Made by a program: the position numbers and the translations under genes
DNA from: Chryseobacterium rhizoplanae
Lineage (GTDB): Bacteria > Bacteroidota > Bacteroidia > Flavobacteriales > Weeksellaceae
Assembly: GCF_900182655.1 (NCBI RefSeq)
Contig: NZ_FXTC01000010.1
Span: 62,001 to 126,000 of the forward strand
Direction: 5' to 3'
Length of the DNA: 64,000 nt
Notes under the pieces: generated by a model
The model's input: the letters and a program-made list of their open reading frames with translations, nothing else
Database searches by the model: none
Told to the model about the DNA's origin: nothing
Shown here: positions 17,437-26,471 of the stretch, in pieces
Layout of the letters: every line of letters begins with the position of its first letter
How positions within the stretch are numbered: the first letter of the stretch is position 1

Positions 17437-17918
17437 ACCACAAAAGGCACAAAAGTTTTAAGCTAAAACAGCTTTAATTTTTAAAGTTCAAAAAAGCATA
17501 TCATAATATTGGTTTACGAAGGTTTCCTGTCCTTCATGATATAAATTTTTCACATTAAAATTTACCAAAATGCCTTTTGGTTTCTTCATTAAGTTAATAT
17601 AATTTAGAAGTTGAGCTCTATGAATCTCCGTTAGTTTTGATACTGATTTTAATTCTACCACAATCAAGTCTTCAATTAAAAAGTCACAAAAGAAATCACA
17701 ATTAATTTCTTTTCCTTTATAATATACCGGAACTTTTAGCTCAGACTTATAATTAATATTTCTCAATCTAAATTCTTCTTCCAGACATTTATGATAGACA
17801 CTTTCCAATAAACCAGGCCCCAGAACTTTGTGAACTTCTATACAAGCACCATTTATCTTATATGTCAGATCTGTTAAATAGGACTGTGTAATCATAATCC
17901 TTTTGTGACTTTTGTGGT
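17437..17918. mobile_element. Putative single-gene cassette: GxxExxY gene bounded by inverted repeats
   Basis: Left end ACCACAAAAGGCACAAAAG (17437-17455) and right end CTTTTGTGACTTTTGTGGT (17900-17918) are inverted copies with one mismatch in 19 bases. They enclose 482 bp holding only the GxxExxY gene. The unit splits two genes that otherwise look like one operon (fahA and the flavin reductase). There is no transposase and I could not identify a target-site duplication, so mobility is inferred. Confidence 0.55.
17488..17895 (-). CDS. GxxExxY protein (PD-(D/E)XK nuclease superfamily)
   Basis: 135 residues. The family name motif is GPGLLESVY at residues 26-34. A nuclease-like core follows: D71 in CDFLIED and E81-L-K83 in VVELKS, the PD-(D/E)XK arrangement. 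The end (HRAQLLNYINLMKKPKGILVNF) is also characteristic. The proteins are common and scattered in Bacteroidota and have no settled function; a nuclease fold is known or predicted for the family. Its codon use looks more AT-rich than its neighbours, and it lies inside an inverted-repeat-bounded cassette. Confidence 0.9.
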   Translation of the reverse strand: MITQSYLTDLTYKINGACIEVHKVLGPGLLESVYHKCLEEEFRLRNINYKSELKVPVYYKGKEINCDFFCDFLIEDLIVVELKSVSKLTEIHRAQLLNYINLMKKPKGILVNFNVKNLYHEGQETFVNQYYDMLF

Positions 17919-17924
17919 AAAAAA

Positions 17925-19172
17925 TTAAAGTGTCGGAATAATTTTACCGGAAACTTCACCGAAACCTACTCTCACACCATCTTTTTCAGCCCAGGCTTTC
18001 ATGGTAACGGTATCATTATCTTCAATGAATTTTCTTTCTTCACCGTTGCTTAATGATAAAGGATTTTGTCCTCTCCATGTAAGCTCAAGCATAGAACCGA
18101 ATGATTTTGGATCGCTTCCTGAAATGGTACCGCTGGCATATAGATCTCCCACTTCCACGTTACATCCGTTTACGGTGTGGTGTGCCAGCTGCTGGGTCAT
18201 ATTCCAGTACATGTGTTTGTAGTTGCTTTCGGAGATCAGGTTTTGTTCTCCGTTTTCTGGCTGAATATAGACTTCAAGGTTGATATCATAGTTTTGATCC
18301 CCTTCAAATTTTAAATACTCTAAAACCTCAGGATCCTGTACTGGTGATGCTGTTCTGAATGGTTCTAAAGCTTCAAGAGTAACTACCCATGGAGAAATAG
18401 AAGAACCAAAGTTTTTTGCAAGGAATGGCCCTAACGGAACATATTCCCAGGATTGAATATCTCTTGCTGACCAGTCGTTGAAAATAACCATTCCGAAGAT
18501 GGCATCTTCTGCTTCTTTGGTAGAGATACTTTCTCCCATCTCTGTATTTTTATTGATGATGAAAGCCATTTCCAATTCAAAATCCAGTTGTTTACATGGT
18601 CCGAATACTGGTTTATCAGCATCAGCAGGTTTCATCTGACCTTTCGGGCGGTTGATTTCTGTTCCGGATACTACAATTGAAGAGGCTCTTCCATGGTAAC
18701 CTACCGGTAAATGTTTCCAGTTGGGTAATAAAGCGTTCGCCGGGTCACGGAACATTTTTCCTACGTTGGTAGCATGTTCAATGCTGCTGTAAAAATCTGT
18801 ATAATTGGGGATATGAACAGGCATCATCATTTTTACTTTATCAAGATCATAAAAAGCTTCTTCTATGGTTTTCTGATCCTTTGATAAGATTGATCCTTCC
18901 TGTAATAAGGTCTGAATTTTAGTACGAACTGCGTTGGTAACAGGTTTACCAAGCTCGATAAATTCGTTGATGGTATACGCTTCAAAAACATTGTCGTCTA
19001 ATCCTTCAATATCTTCAAAATAGCCAAGATCATACAAAGTAGCAAGATCAACTACCTGATCTCCGATTCTTGTACAGCATCCGATATATTCTTTGTTAAA
19101 AACTGCGACTCCGAAAGGAATATTATGTATAGAAAAATCCGAGTTTGAGGAATAGTCTACAAATGATTTCAT
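17925..19172 (-). CDS. fahA: Fumarylacetoacetase
   Basis: 415 residues, the usual length. It hydrolyses fumarylacetoacetate to fumarate and acetoacetate, the last step of tyrosine breakdown. Family landmarks are FYSSIEHATNVGKMFRD (with the catalytic His), LPVGYHGRASSIVVSG, the metal-binding ELEMAFIINK, FNDWSARDIQSWEYVPLGPFLAKNFGSSISPWVV, and the C-terminal GDLYASGTISG. It acts in the cytosol. It lies downstream of hppD and a small secreted-protein gene on the same strand, and hmgA is 6 kb upstream. Confidence 0.96.
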   Translation of the reverse strand: MKSFVDYSSNSDFSIHNIPFGVAVFNKEYIGCCTRIGDQVVDLATLYDLGYFEDIEGLDDNVFEAYTINEFIELGKPVTNAVRTKIQTLLQEGSILSKDQKTIEEAFYDLDKVKMMMPVHIPNYTDFYSSIEHATNVGKMFRDPANALLPNWKHLPVGYHGRASSIVVSGTEINRPKGQMKPADADKPVFGPCKQLDFELEMAFIINKNTEMGESISTKEAEDAIFGMVIFNDWSARDIQSWEYVPLGPFLAKNFGSSISPWVVTLEALEPFRTASPVQDPEVLEYLKFEGDQNYDINLEVYIQPENGEQNLISESNYKHMYWNMTQQLAHHTVNGCNVEVGDLYASGTISGSDPKSFGSMLELTWRGQNPLSLSNGEERKFIEDNDTVTMKAWAEKDGVRVGFGEVSGKIIPTL

Positions 19173-19226
19173 AAGTTTAGATTTTAGTTAGATTAAAATA
19201 TTGCTGAGAGCATTTTCTCAGAACAT

Positions 19227-19688
19227 TTATTTTGTCTTTTTTGAGTAAGATGCTTCATCTATCCATCGGTCTCTGGTATTGACATCGATGAGATATAAAA
19301 TATTATCCTGCTGGGTCAACAATAATGTTTTTGTAACAGGCATTGGGATTTTTTTATTTTCAAGCATATCTGCTCTTAAAGAAATAATATTTTTTTTTCT
19401 GACGATATCCCCGGTGAAAACATTAGAACTGCTTTCTCCAGTAGCTTTATCATCGAAAACTTCTACATAAGTGGCATTGTTCCCTTTGATAATAATAAAG
19501 TCCCGTTCCGTATGATCAGCCTCATCTTTGATGAAAACAAATTTCTTGTTGTCAATATTTACATTTTCAAGATGCTGATTGATGCCTTTTCTTTGTTCAA
19601 GTCGGTTAAGGATTTCATTCAATGAACCATATTGAGCTTTAAGCCCCAGAGTCCCTAAAAGGGAAATCCCAATTAAAAGTTTTCTCAT
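19227..19688 (-). CDS. Hypothetical secreted protein
   Basis: 153 residues from the ATG at 19688. A longer in-frame reading from 19736 would bury the signal peptide, so I prefer the internal start MRKLLIGISLLGTLGLKAQ. The mature part of about 130 residues is probably beta-rich and has no motif I recognise. It lies between hppD and fahA with short gaps (54 and 70 bases), so it is probably co-transcribed with tyrosine catabolism, but no role in that pathway is evident. Confidence 0.7.
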   Translation of the reverse strand: MRKLLIGISLLGTLGLKAQYGSLNEILNRLEQRKGINQHLENVNIDNKKFVFIKDEADHTERDFIIIKGNNATYVEVFDDKATGESSSNVFTGDIVRKKNIISLRADMLENKKIPMPVTKTLLLTQQDNILYLIDVNTRDRWIDEASYSKKTK

Positions 19689-19758
19689 ATACTGTGTTTT
19701 ATAAAAAAGTTTTGCCAGAATACTGTATTCTGACAAAACCTATATTTTTAATGTAAAA

Positions 19759-20889
19759 TTAAAGATTACCTCTTCTTTCCTGCTCTCTTTCTAATGCTTC
19801 GAATAAAGCTTTGAAATTTCCGGCACCAAAACTTTGTGCACCGTGTCTTTCAATGATTTCGAAGAATAGAGTAGGACGGTCTTCTACAGGCTTGGTAAAG
19901 ATCTGTAATAAGTATCCTTCTTCATCATGATCAATAAGTATACCTAAATCCTGAAGTTTTTTAAGATCTTCATCAATATGGCCTACTCTTTCAGGAACCA
20001 TATCGTAATAAGCTTCCGGTGGAGCAGAAAGAAACTCTACACCACGTTTTTTCAATTCCGTTACAGTGTGGATGATATCTTTCGTAGCAACAGCGATGTG
20101 CTGTACACCTTCTCCTTCGTAGAAATCAAGATATTCTTCTACCTGAGATTTCTTTTTACCTTCAGCGGGTTCGTTGATAGGGAATTTTGCATATCCGTTT
20201 CCATTAGACATTACTTTAGACATCAAAGCAGAATATTCTGTATTGATCTGTTTGTCGTCAAAAGAAAGGATGTTTACAAACCCCATTACTTTTTCATACC
20301 ATTCTACAGTCGGGATCATTCTGTTCCAGTCAACATTTCCTACGCAGTGGTCTACATACAATAAACCTGCTTCTTCAGGCTTATAGTCACTTTCCCACTT
20401 TTCATAGCCAGGCATGAAAGCTCCGTTGTAATTTTTTCTTTCTACAAACATGTGAACGGTTTCTCCATAGGTGTAGATACCGGACATTCTTACCTCACCA
20501 TGCTCATCAGTTAAAGTTACAGGCTCTAAATACGGTTTACCCCCTCTTTTAGTTGTTTCTTCAAAAGCTGCATAAGCGTCATCTACCCAAAGTGCCAAAA
20601 TTTTTACTCCGTCACCATGTTTTTTTACGTGCTCACTGATAAGAGAGTCAGACTTAAGTCCGGTAGTTAATACCAATCTGATTTTTCCCTGTTGAAGCAC
20701 ATAAGATGCACGGTCTCTTACTCCTGTTTCAGGACCCGCATAAGCTACAGACTGAAAACCGAAAGCGGTTTTGTAATAATGGGCAGCCTGTTTTGCATTT
20801 CCTACATAAAACTCAATATAATCTGTACCGTTAATCGGTAAGAAATTTTCTGCTTGAGCTATTTTCTCGGCAAATGTAAGTGTTGACAT
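19759..20889 (-). CDS. hppD: 4-hydroxyphenylpyruvate dioxygenase
   Basis: 376 residues in two vicinal-oxygen-chelate halves. The iron ligands are visible in the C-terminal half: His in YVDHCVGNV, His in VQHIAVAT and Glu in FFEIIERHGAQSFG, the last being the HPPD signature. It converts 4-hydroxyphenylpyruvate to homogentisate with O2. It is the first gene of the minus-strand group hppD-(secreted protein)-fahA. The cupin enzyme for the next step, hmgA, is at 25245-26396. Confidence 0.96.
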   Translation of the reverse strand: MSTLTFAEKIAQAENFLPINGTDYIEFYVGNAKQAAHYYKTAFGFQSVAYAGPETGVRDRASYVLQQGKIRLVLTTGLKSDSLISEHVKKHGDGVKILALWVDDAYAAFEETTKRGGKPYLEPVTLTDEHGEVRMSGIYTYGETVHMFVERKNYNGAFMPGYEKWESDYKPEEAGLLYVDHCVGNVDWNRMIPTVEWYEKVMGFVNILSFDDKQINTEYSALMSKVMSNGNGYAKFPINEPAEGKKKSQVEEYLDFYEGEGVQHIAVATKDIIHTVTELKKRGVEFLSAPPEAYYDMVPERVGHIDEDLKKLQDLGILIDHDEEGYLLQIFTKPVEDRPTLFFEIIERHGAQSFGAGNFKALFEALEREQERRGNL

Positions 20890-21090
20890 ATTTTCTCTTT
20901 TACTTTTATTTTATTGGTATGCAAATTACAAAAATCTTAGACATTGCGAAAATATTCCCCTGGATTCATTGAATATATTTAACATAAAGTTAAAGAAGAG
21001 TTTACTTAAGTATATTTAAGTTTCTTACGTTTAAAATCGGGTACTTACATTTGTAATACAAAAGACAAGTGAAAAAAAATATTTCGAAAC

Positions 21091-21126
21091 ATGAAAGCCG
21101 TAGAAATTTTCTGCGGCTTTCTTTTT
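21091..21126. terminator. Intrinsic terminator at the end of the 263-residue HTH-like gene
   Basis: GAAAGCCGTAGAAA pairs with TTTCTGCGGCTTTC (one mismatch), followed by CTTTTTAT on the plus strand. On the minus strand the tail is poorer in T, so the polarity is uncertain. Confidence 0.6.
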
Positions 21127-21916
21127 ATATTGTTTCTATCTTTCTGTTTAACATTCCGGCATCGGGATTATAATTATCCCATATCTTCCAGGTATTGTTT
21201 ATTTTGCGGATGAAGTAGATCTGAGTGCTCAGCTGGTTGACAAAATGCTCTTCTCCTGTTTCTCCCACTTTGAACAGAAGGTTCCAGAACTCCTGAGATT
21301 CCAGTATTTTTTTGTCCGGTTCATCTGTAACGATATGAATGTCAAAAACTTCATAATTGGACCTGTTATTTTTAGTAACAAGATGAAAATCCTTATCACA
21401 CAGTTCTTTACTAAATTGTGAAACCCGTTCTAAAAATGGAGAATCATTAAATACCAACTCTTTAAAAAGACTGGTATTATGATCAGGAAACTGTCTGCAG
21501 AATTCAAAAGCGGTAGCACAGTAGTCATAGACCATCTGCGTAAGATATGACTGATTATCAGATCCCTCATTTTCCTGTTTCTTATGTCTCACAGATAGAA
21601 TATAATCGTTCAGGTCTTTGTAACCTAAGAAAATACAGATCTTATCCAATGTTTTTAAAAATCTTAGATCACTATGGGTTTTGTCCTGATAATCATTTTC
21701 AAAAAAACGTTGCAGGGTGACATGCGAAATGGTATTTCCAATTTCAAATTTTTTCCCCCCTTTCAGTTCTTCAGCTTCTGAGAGTTCATCTTTAATAATT
21801 TCGGAAAGAATAATATAATGGCTTCGCTTCCATTCATTCACATTCCCCAAAACAGAATTCCTTACCTTGGAATGCTTTATCACTTCTTCCCGTATCGAAT
21901 TATATATAGTTTTCAA
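21125..21916 (-). CDS. Hypothetical protein with Bacteroidota HTH-like N-terminal domain
   Basis: 263 residues, cytosolic. The first 110 residues resemble a domain widespread in Bacteroidota: a region ending ISHVTLQRFF, then a helical stretch reading LKTLDKICIFLGYKDLNDYI. This reads as a DNA-binding-like helical module. The C-terminal 80 residues (VFDIHIVTDEP ... IYFIRKINNTWKIWDNYNPDAG) look like a SnoaL/NTF2-like or immunity-type alpha-beta fold. Function unknown. It is a single-gene unit. Confidence 0.7.
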   Translation of the reverse strand: MKTIYNSIREEVIKHSKVRNSVLGNVNEWKRSHYIILSEIIKDELSEAEELKGGKKFEIGNTISHVTLQRFFENDYQDKTHSDLRFLKTLDKICIFLGYKDLNDYILSVRHKKQENEGSDNQSYLTQMVYDYCATAFEFCRQFPDHNTSLFKELVFNDSPFLERVSQFSKELCDKDFHLVTKNNRSNYEVFDIHIVTDEPDKKILESQEFWNLLFKVGETGEEHFVNQLSTQIYFIRKINNTWKIWDNYNPDAGMLNRKIETI

Positions 21917-22054
21917 TTTGCTTGTTTTTGAATGAGTTTTATCAAAAATACTGCCAAAAGATTAGTGCTTTTTTATGATTTTGCGGAGTTGGGTTCAAAA
22001 TATGTTTTGAGATTTTAGATAAAAAATAATTTGGAAATGCTTACCTTTTGATTA

Positions 22055-23329
22055 TCAGTGTTTAAATCTTTCGAAGGCTGCTCTCTCCAGCATTTCTCTG
22101 TCGTCCGGATGGGCAATGCTGATGAGCTCCTGTGCTCTCTGGCGAAGGTTTTTCCCGTACAGATAGGCTGTTCCGTATTCAGTAACAACATAATGGATAT
22201 GTCCTCTTGTGGTTACTACACCAGCTCCCTGTTTAAGAAAAGGAACAATTCTGGAAACTCCTTTTTTCGTCCTTGCAGTAATGGCTATGATAGGTTTTCC
22301 GTCGTCACTTAATGCGGCACCACGCATAAAGTCCATTTGTCCTCCGATTCCGCTGTACTGCATAGTTCCGATAGAATCGGCACATACCTGTCCTGTAAGA
22401 TCTATTTCGATGGCAGAGTTGATGGCAACCATTTTTTTGTTTCTCATGATATTGATCGGGAAGTTTACTTCGCTCACATCTCTGAAGGCAAATACGGTGT
22501 TGTCATCTACATAATCATACAGCTTTCTGGTTCCGAAGCAGAAGCTTGTAATGGTTTTGTTATCGTTGTAGCCTTTGTATTTATTATTGATCACATCATC
22601 CTGAATAAGGTCAATAACCCCGTCACTCAGCATTTCGGTATGAATTCCCAGATCTTTATGGTTGGTAAGGCATTTTAAAACTGCATCAGGAATGGTTCCG
22701 ATGCCCATCTGAAGGGTAGATCTGTCTTCAATAAGTTCAGCTACATTTTTTCCGACAAGCATTTCTTCAGGACCTACTTTTGATCCATAATCTATGGTAG
22801 GAAGTTCTTCTTCATGCCACACCAGTTTATGAATTCTGCTGATGTGGATCATCCCGTCTCCATGGGTTCTTGGCATTCTGGGATTAACGATGGCAACAAT
22901 GATTTTTGCAGTATCCACCGCTGCTCTTGCAATATCCACAGAAGTTCCCAGCGTACAGAAACCATGTTTGTCCGGAGGAGATACCGTAACAATTGCGACA
23001 TCCAGAGGCAGGATATTTTTTCTGAATAAAATAGGGATTTCACTTAGAAAGACAGGCACAAAGTCTCCTCTGTCAGAATTCACTGCATCACGCACAGGAG
23101 TGGAAACAAATAACGAGTTGACGAAAAAGCTGTCTTTGTATTCCGGTTTTGCAATTTCCACATTGCCTTGTTGGGTAATGGAAACCATTTCTACATTTTG
23201 CAATCGGTGAGACTGTCTTGCCAGCTCATCAATCAGGTAGTTGGGAGTACATGCACTGCCGTGAAAGAATACACGGTTTCCGCTTTTTATAGTATATATT
23301 GCTTCTTCTGCGCTGATGTAATTATTCAT
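22055..23329 (-). CDS. Acetyl-CoA hydrolase/transferase family protein (class I CoA-transferase, 4-hydroxybutyrate CoA-transferase-like)
   Basis: 424 residues. The family blocks are VFFHGSACTPNYLIDEL, VSPPDKHGFCTLGTSVD, the catalytic Glu in LGIHTEMLSDG, and the coenzyme-binding YSGIGGQMDFMRGA. Such enzymes exchange CoA between carboxylates such as acetate, butyrate and 4-hydroxybutyrate through a glutamyl-CoA thioester. It sits between the tyrosine genes and a second CoA-transferase on the same strand. A role in using the acetoacetate or acetate made there is plausible but unproven. Confidence 0.88.
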   Translation of the reverse strand: MNNYISAEEAIYTIKSGNRVFFHGSACTPNYLIDELARQSHRLQNVEMVSITQQGNVEIAKPEYKDSFFVNSLFVSTPVRDAVNSDRGDFVPVFLSEIPILFRKNILPLDVAIVTVSPPDKHGFCTLGTSVDIARAAVDTAKIIVAIVNPRMPRTHGDGMIHISRIHKLVWHEEELPTIDYGSKVGPEEMLVGKNVAELIEDRSTLQMGIGTIPDAVLKCLTNHKDLGIHTEMLSDGVIDLIQDDVINNKYKGYNDNKTITSFCFGTRKLYDYVDDNTVFAFRDVSEVNFPINIMRNKKMVAINSAIEIDLTGQVCADSIGTMQYSGIGGQMDFMRGAALSDDGKPIIAITARTKKGVSRIVPFLKQGAGVVTTRGHIHYVVTEYGTAYLYGKNLRQRAQELISIAHPDDREMLERAAFERFKH

Positions 23330-23487
23330 ATTTTGTCTTTTATTAAAGGGTGTTCAACGTATTTTACATCTCATAAAAATACTGCTCTTCTTTCAAAGAT
23401 AATCTTTATAACTTTATATTCATATAAATATTTTTAGGATATTATACAGACTTTTGTCATATGAACCAACCAGATATGATGTAACAG

Positions 23488-23525
23488 AAAAAAGGACTAA
23501 ATGCATTGGCATTCAGTCCTTTTTG
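23488..23525. terminator. Intrinsic terminator after the succinate CoA-transferase
   Basis: AAAAAAGGACTAAATGC pairs with GCATTCAGTCCTTTTT (one mismatch), and a T run is present on both strands. It lies between the two CoA-transferase genes and shows that they are separate units. Confidence 0.8.
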
Positions 23526-23550
23526 TCTTATTTGTTTTTTGATGAAAATT

Positions 23551-25062
23551 TTAATTAGCGGCTTCTACAGCAGTTTTCTGCTTCATACTTCCGGTTTCTG
23601 CAAATCGTAAATGCCAGCTGAATGATTCTTCCAGCAAATGAGGAGTATGTCCTCCTCTTTCACAGGCTCTGTCAAAATAAGATTGCAATTCTTCTTTGTA
23701 ATCCGGATGAACACAGTTGTCAATGATTTTCTGTGCTCTTTCTCTCGGCGCCAATCCTCTTAGATCGGCCAATCCTACATCCGTTACCAGAATGTCTACA
23801 TCATGTTCTGTATGATCCGTGTGAGAAACCATTGGAAGAACATGGGAAATATTATTACCCTTTGATGCAGCCTGGGTCACGAAAATACTTAAGTAAGCAT
23901 TTCTCGCAAAGTCGCCGGAACCACCAATTCCGTTCATGATTTTTGTTCCTCCGATATGGGTAGAATTTACGTTTCCGTAGATATCAAATTCAATAGCAGT
24001 ATTGATGGCGATAACTCCCAATCTTCTGATCAGTCCGGGAGTATTGGAAATATTCTGAGGTCTTAAAACGAACTTGTCTTTATATTTTGAAAGGTTTCCT
24101 AAGACTCTTTCATAACATTCCTGAGAAACGGTAATGGATGATGCTGAAGCAAAACTCAATTTCCCGGAATCGATCAGATCAAATGTACTGTCCTGAAGTA
24201 CTTCGGAAAACATGGTCAGGTCATAAAAATTACTGTCTTTGAATCCTGTAAGAACGGCATTCGCTACTTTACCAATTCCTGCCTGAAGGGGAAGTAATCT
24301 GTCTGTAAGACGTCCTAACAGAACTTCATTTTCGAAAAATGCAAGAAGATGTTTGGCGATAGCTGTTGTCTTTTCGTCCGGTTCTGCAATATCTGCCGGG
24401 CTGTCTTTACGGTTGGTAAACACAATGGCTTCAATTTTTTCGGGATCTACAGGAATGCTTTTTCTTCCGATTTTGTTCCATGGTGCTACAATAGGAATAA
24501 CGTTTCTGTAAGGGTAATCTTCAGCCTGGTAGATGTCGTGGATTCCATAGACTTCTTCGGGAACTTCTGTATTGATTTCGATGATCACTTTTTTAGCTAA
24601 GGCAGCGAAAGTTACTGAATTACCCACAGAAGTGGTAGGAACTATGCTTCCATCTCTTTCAATATAAGCCGCTTCGATAATGGCTACATCAATGCTCTGA
24701 AGATTTTTGGTGTGGAGAAGTTCGGCACTTTCGCTCAAATGCTGGTCGATGAAGAGAATTTCACCGTTGTTGATCTTGTTTCTTAAAATAGGATCCACCT
24801 GGAAGGGCATTCTTTTCTTTAAAACATTAGCTTCTGCCAGTTTTCCGTCGGTACCATGCCCCAGTGAAGCTCCGGTCATTAAAGTGACTTTAAGGTCTTC
24901 TGTTTTTCCTCTTTCTGCCAGTGCCGGCAAAATAGCTTTGCTGTCACCTGCTTTTGTAAAGCCGCTGGACCCAATGGTCATGCCGTCTTTAATAATTTTT
25001 ACAGCATTTTCTGCCGTGGTTACTTTTTGGTGTAGACTTTCTAATCTGATTCTTTCTAACAT
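23551..25062 (-). CDS. Succinate CoA-transferase (AarC/Ach1-type acetyl-CoA hydrolase family)
   Basis: 503 residues, the length of AarC/Ach1. It closely follows remembered AarC blocks: GSSGFTKAGDSKAILPAL, LMTGASLGHGTDG, IVPTTSVGNSVTFAALAKKVIIEIN, the catalytic Glu in MFSEVLQDS, ASASSITVS, NVNSTHIGGTKIMNGIGGSGDFAR and DLRGLAPRERAQKII. It moves CoA between succinyl-CoA and acetate, linking acetate or acetyl-CoA to the TCA cycle. It has terminators at both ends and therefore its own regulation. Confidence 0.92.
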   Translation of the reverse strand: MLERIRLESLHQKVTTAENAVKIIKDGMTIGSSGFTKAGDSKAILPALAERGKTEDLKVTLMTGASLGHGTDGKLAEANVLKKRMPFQVDPILRNKINNGEILFIDQHLSESAELLHTKNLQSIDVAIIEAAYIERDGSIVPTTSVGNSVTFAALAKKVIIEINTEVPEEVYGIHDIYQAEDYPYRNVIPIVAPWNKIGRKSIPVDPEKIEAIVFTNRKDSPADIAEPDEKTTAIAKHLLAFFENEVLLGRLTDRLLPLQAGIGKVANAVLTGFKDSNFYDLTMFSEVLQDSTFDLIDSGKLSFASASSITVSQECYERVLGNLSKYKDKFVLRPQNISNTPGLIRRLGVIAINTAIEFDIYGNVNSTHIGGTKIMNGIGGSGDFARNAYLSIFVTQAASKGNNISHVLPMVSHTDHTEHDVDILVTDVGLADLRGLAPRERAQKIIDNCVHPDYKEELQSYFDRACERGGHTPHLLEESFSWHLRFAETGSMKQKTAVEAAN

Positions 25063-25154
25063 GTAATATTGATTTTGTTTTAAACCACCATTACTTAGGA
25101 TGCGTCATGAAAAATAATGATGGCTAATATGTTAACCATACCTCACAAAATTAC

Positions 25155-25196
25155 GAAAAAAGACGCTTTAAATAAAGGATTTAAAGCGTCTTTTGT
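25155..25196. terminator. Intrinsic terminator between hmgA and the CoA-transferase
   Basis: AAAAGACGCTTTAAAT pairs with ATTTAAAGCGTCTTTT around a short loop, with A and T runs on both flanks. It stops hmgA transcription on the minus strand. Confidence 0.85.
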
Positions 25197-25244
25197 ATGT
25201 ATTCAGCAATACTTTTTCAAATTAAAGAAAGTATTTCTTTTGTT

Positions 25245-26396
25245 TTATTCCAGCCATGAAGTTTTATAAGAAGGATCTTCTACTTTTAAAGCTTCTTCGG
25301 TAATTTTCAAAGGACGGAAAGGGTCAACCATAACGGCATATTCTTCCGTGAATTTTTTACCGATGCTTCTTTCCATCGCTCCCGGGTGAGGTCCGTGTAC
25401 AATTCCTCCCGGGTGAAGGGTAAAGTCCATCAAATCAATATGATTACGGCTCATGAAATCACCTTCTGTATAGAACAATACCTCATCAGAATCAATATTG
25501 GAGTGGTTGTAAGGAGCAGGAATAGCCTGTGGATGGTAATCATACATTCTTGCACAGAATGAGCATACTACGAAATTGTGGCCTTCAAAATTCTGGTGAA
25601 CCGGTGGCGGCTGGTGAATTCTTCCGGTAATGGGTTCAAAGTTTTTAATATTGAATTTATAAGGATAGAAATATCCGTCCCAGCCTACTACATCAAACGG
25701 ATGTGTTGCATAGATGAAGTCCGTAATCTGGTTTTCTTTTTTAACTTTAATCAGGAATTCTCCTTTTTCATCCACTGGTTCTTTGAAAGCAGGAGCAATC
25801 ATGTCTCTTTCGCAGAATGGAGAATGCTCTAAAAGCTGCCCGAATTCATTTCTGTATCTTTTCGGAGTATAAATAGGAGAGTGGCTTTCCAATACAAAAA
25901 AGACGGTATCATCAGACTTCAGTTCAACCTGATAAATTGTTCCTCTCGGAATAATAAGATAATCTCCGGTTACGAATTCAAGGTCTCCTACAAAAGTTTT
26001 TAATATTCCGGCTCCGTTATGAACGTATAAAAGCTCATCACATTCTGCGTTTTTGTAGAAATAATCCATTGATTTTCTTGGCTTGGCTAATCCCATTTTC
26101 AGATCATTGTTCATCAAAAGGATTTTTCTGCTGTCCATAAAATCGTCTTCAGGAGTTACATTCATTCCTTTAAACATTCTTGGAGCAACATTTTTTTCCA
26201 CAGCGATTTTGGGAGTGACATCTTTCGGCTCACCGATAGATTTGATCTGCGTAGGGCGGTGGATATGATATAACAGAGAAGAAATACCATGGAAGCCTTC
26301 TGTACCGAAAAGCTGCTCATAGTAAAATTTATCTTCAGGAGACTTAAAGATTGTGTGTCTTTTTGGTGGGATATTTCCCGATTGATGATATCTCAT
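25245..26396 (-). CDS. hmgA: Homogentisate 1,2-dioxygenase
   Basis: 383 residues, somewhat shorter than the 430-residue proteobacterial enzyme but with the key C-terminal block. It opens homogentisate to maleylacetoacetate using Fe(II) and O2. Landmarks are VGWDGYFYPYKFNIKNFEPI, the VHQNFEGHNFVVCSF cupin strand and DFTLHPGGIVHGPHPGA, which together hold the His and Glu iron ligands. It is transcribed alone from a promoter at 26419-26450. No maleylacetoacetate isomerase was found in this window. Confidence 0.92.
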   Translation of the reverse strand: MRYHQSGNIPPKRHTIFKSPEDKFYYEQLFGTEGFHGISSLLYHIHRPTQIKSIGEPKDVTPKIAVEKNVAPRMFKGMNVTPEDDFMDSRKILLMNNDLKMGLAKPRKSMDYFYKNAECDELLYVHNGAGILKTFVGDLEFVTGDYLIIPRGTIYQVELKSDDTVFFVLESHSPIYTPKRYRNEFGQLLEHSPFCERDMIAPAFKEPVDEKGEFLIKVKKENQITDFIYATHPFDVVGWDGYFYPYKFNIKNFEPITGRIHQPPPVHQNFEGHNFVVCSFCARMYDYHPQAIPAPYNHSNIDSDEVLFYTEGDFMSRNHIDLMDFTLHPGGIVHGPHPGAMERSIGKKFTEEYAVMVDPFRPLKITEEALKVEDPSYKTSWLE

Positions 26397-26418
26397 TTTA
26401 CTTTGATATGTAGTTTCT

Positions 26419-26450
26419 CAAATTTAATCATTTTTCATGAATTGACTCAA
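26419..26450 (-). promoter_or_regulatory. Promoter of hmgA
   Basis: On the minus strand TAAATTTG (26426-26419) is a perfect -7 box, with TTG (26450-26448) 21 bases upstream. Transcription would start about 15 bases before the ATG. Confidence 0.65.
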
Positions 26451-26471
26451 CCTATATTTTTTGCATTAAGT

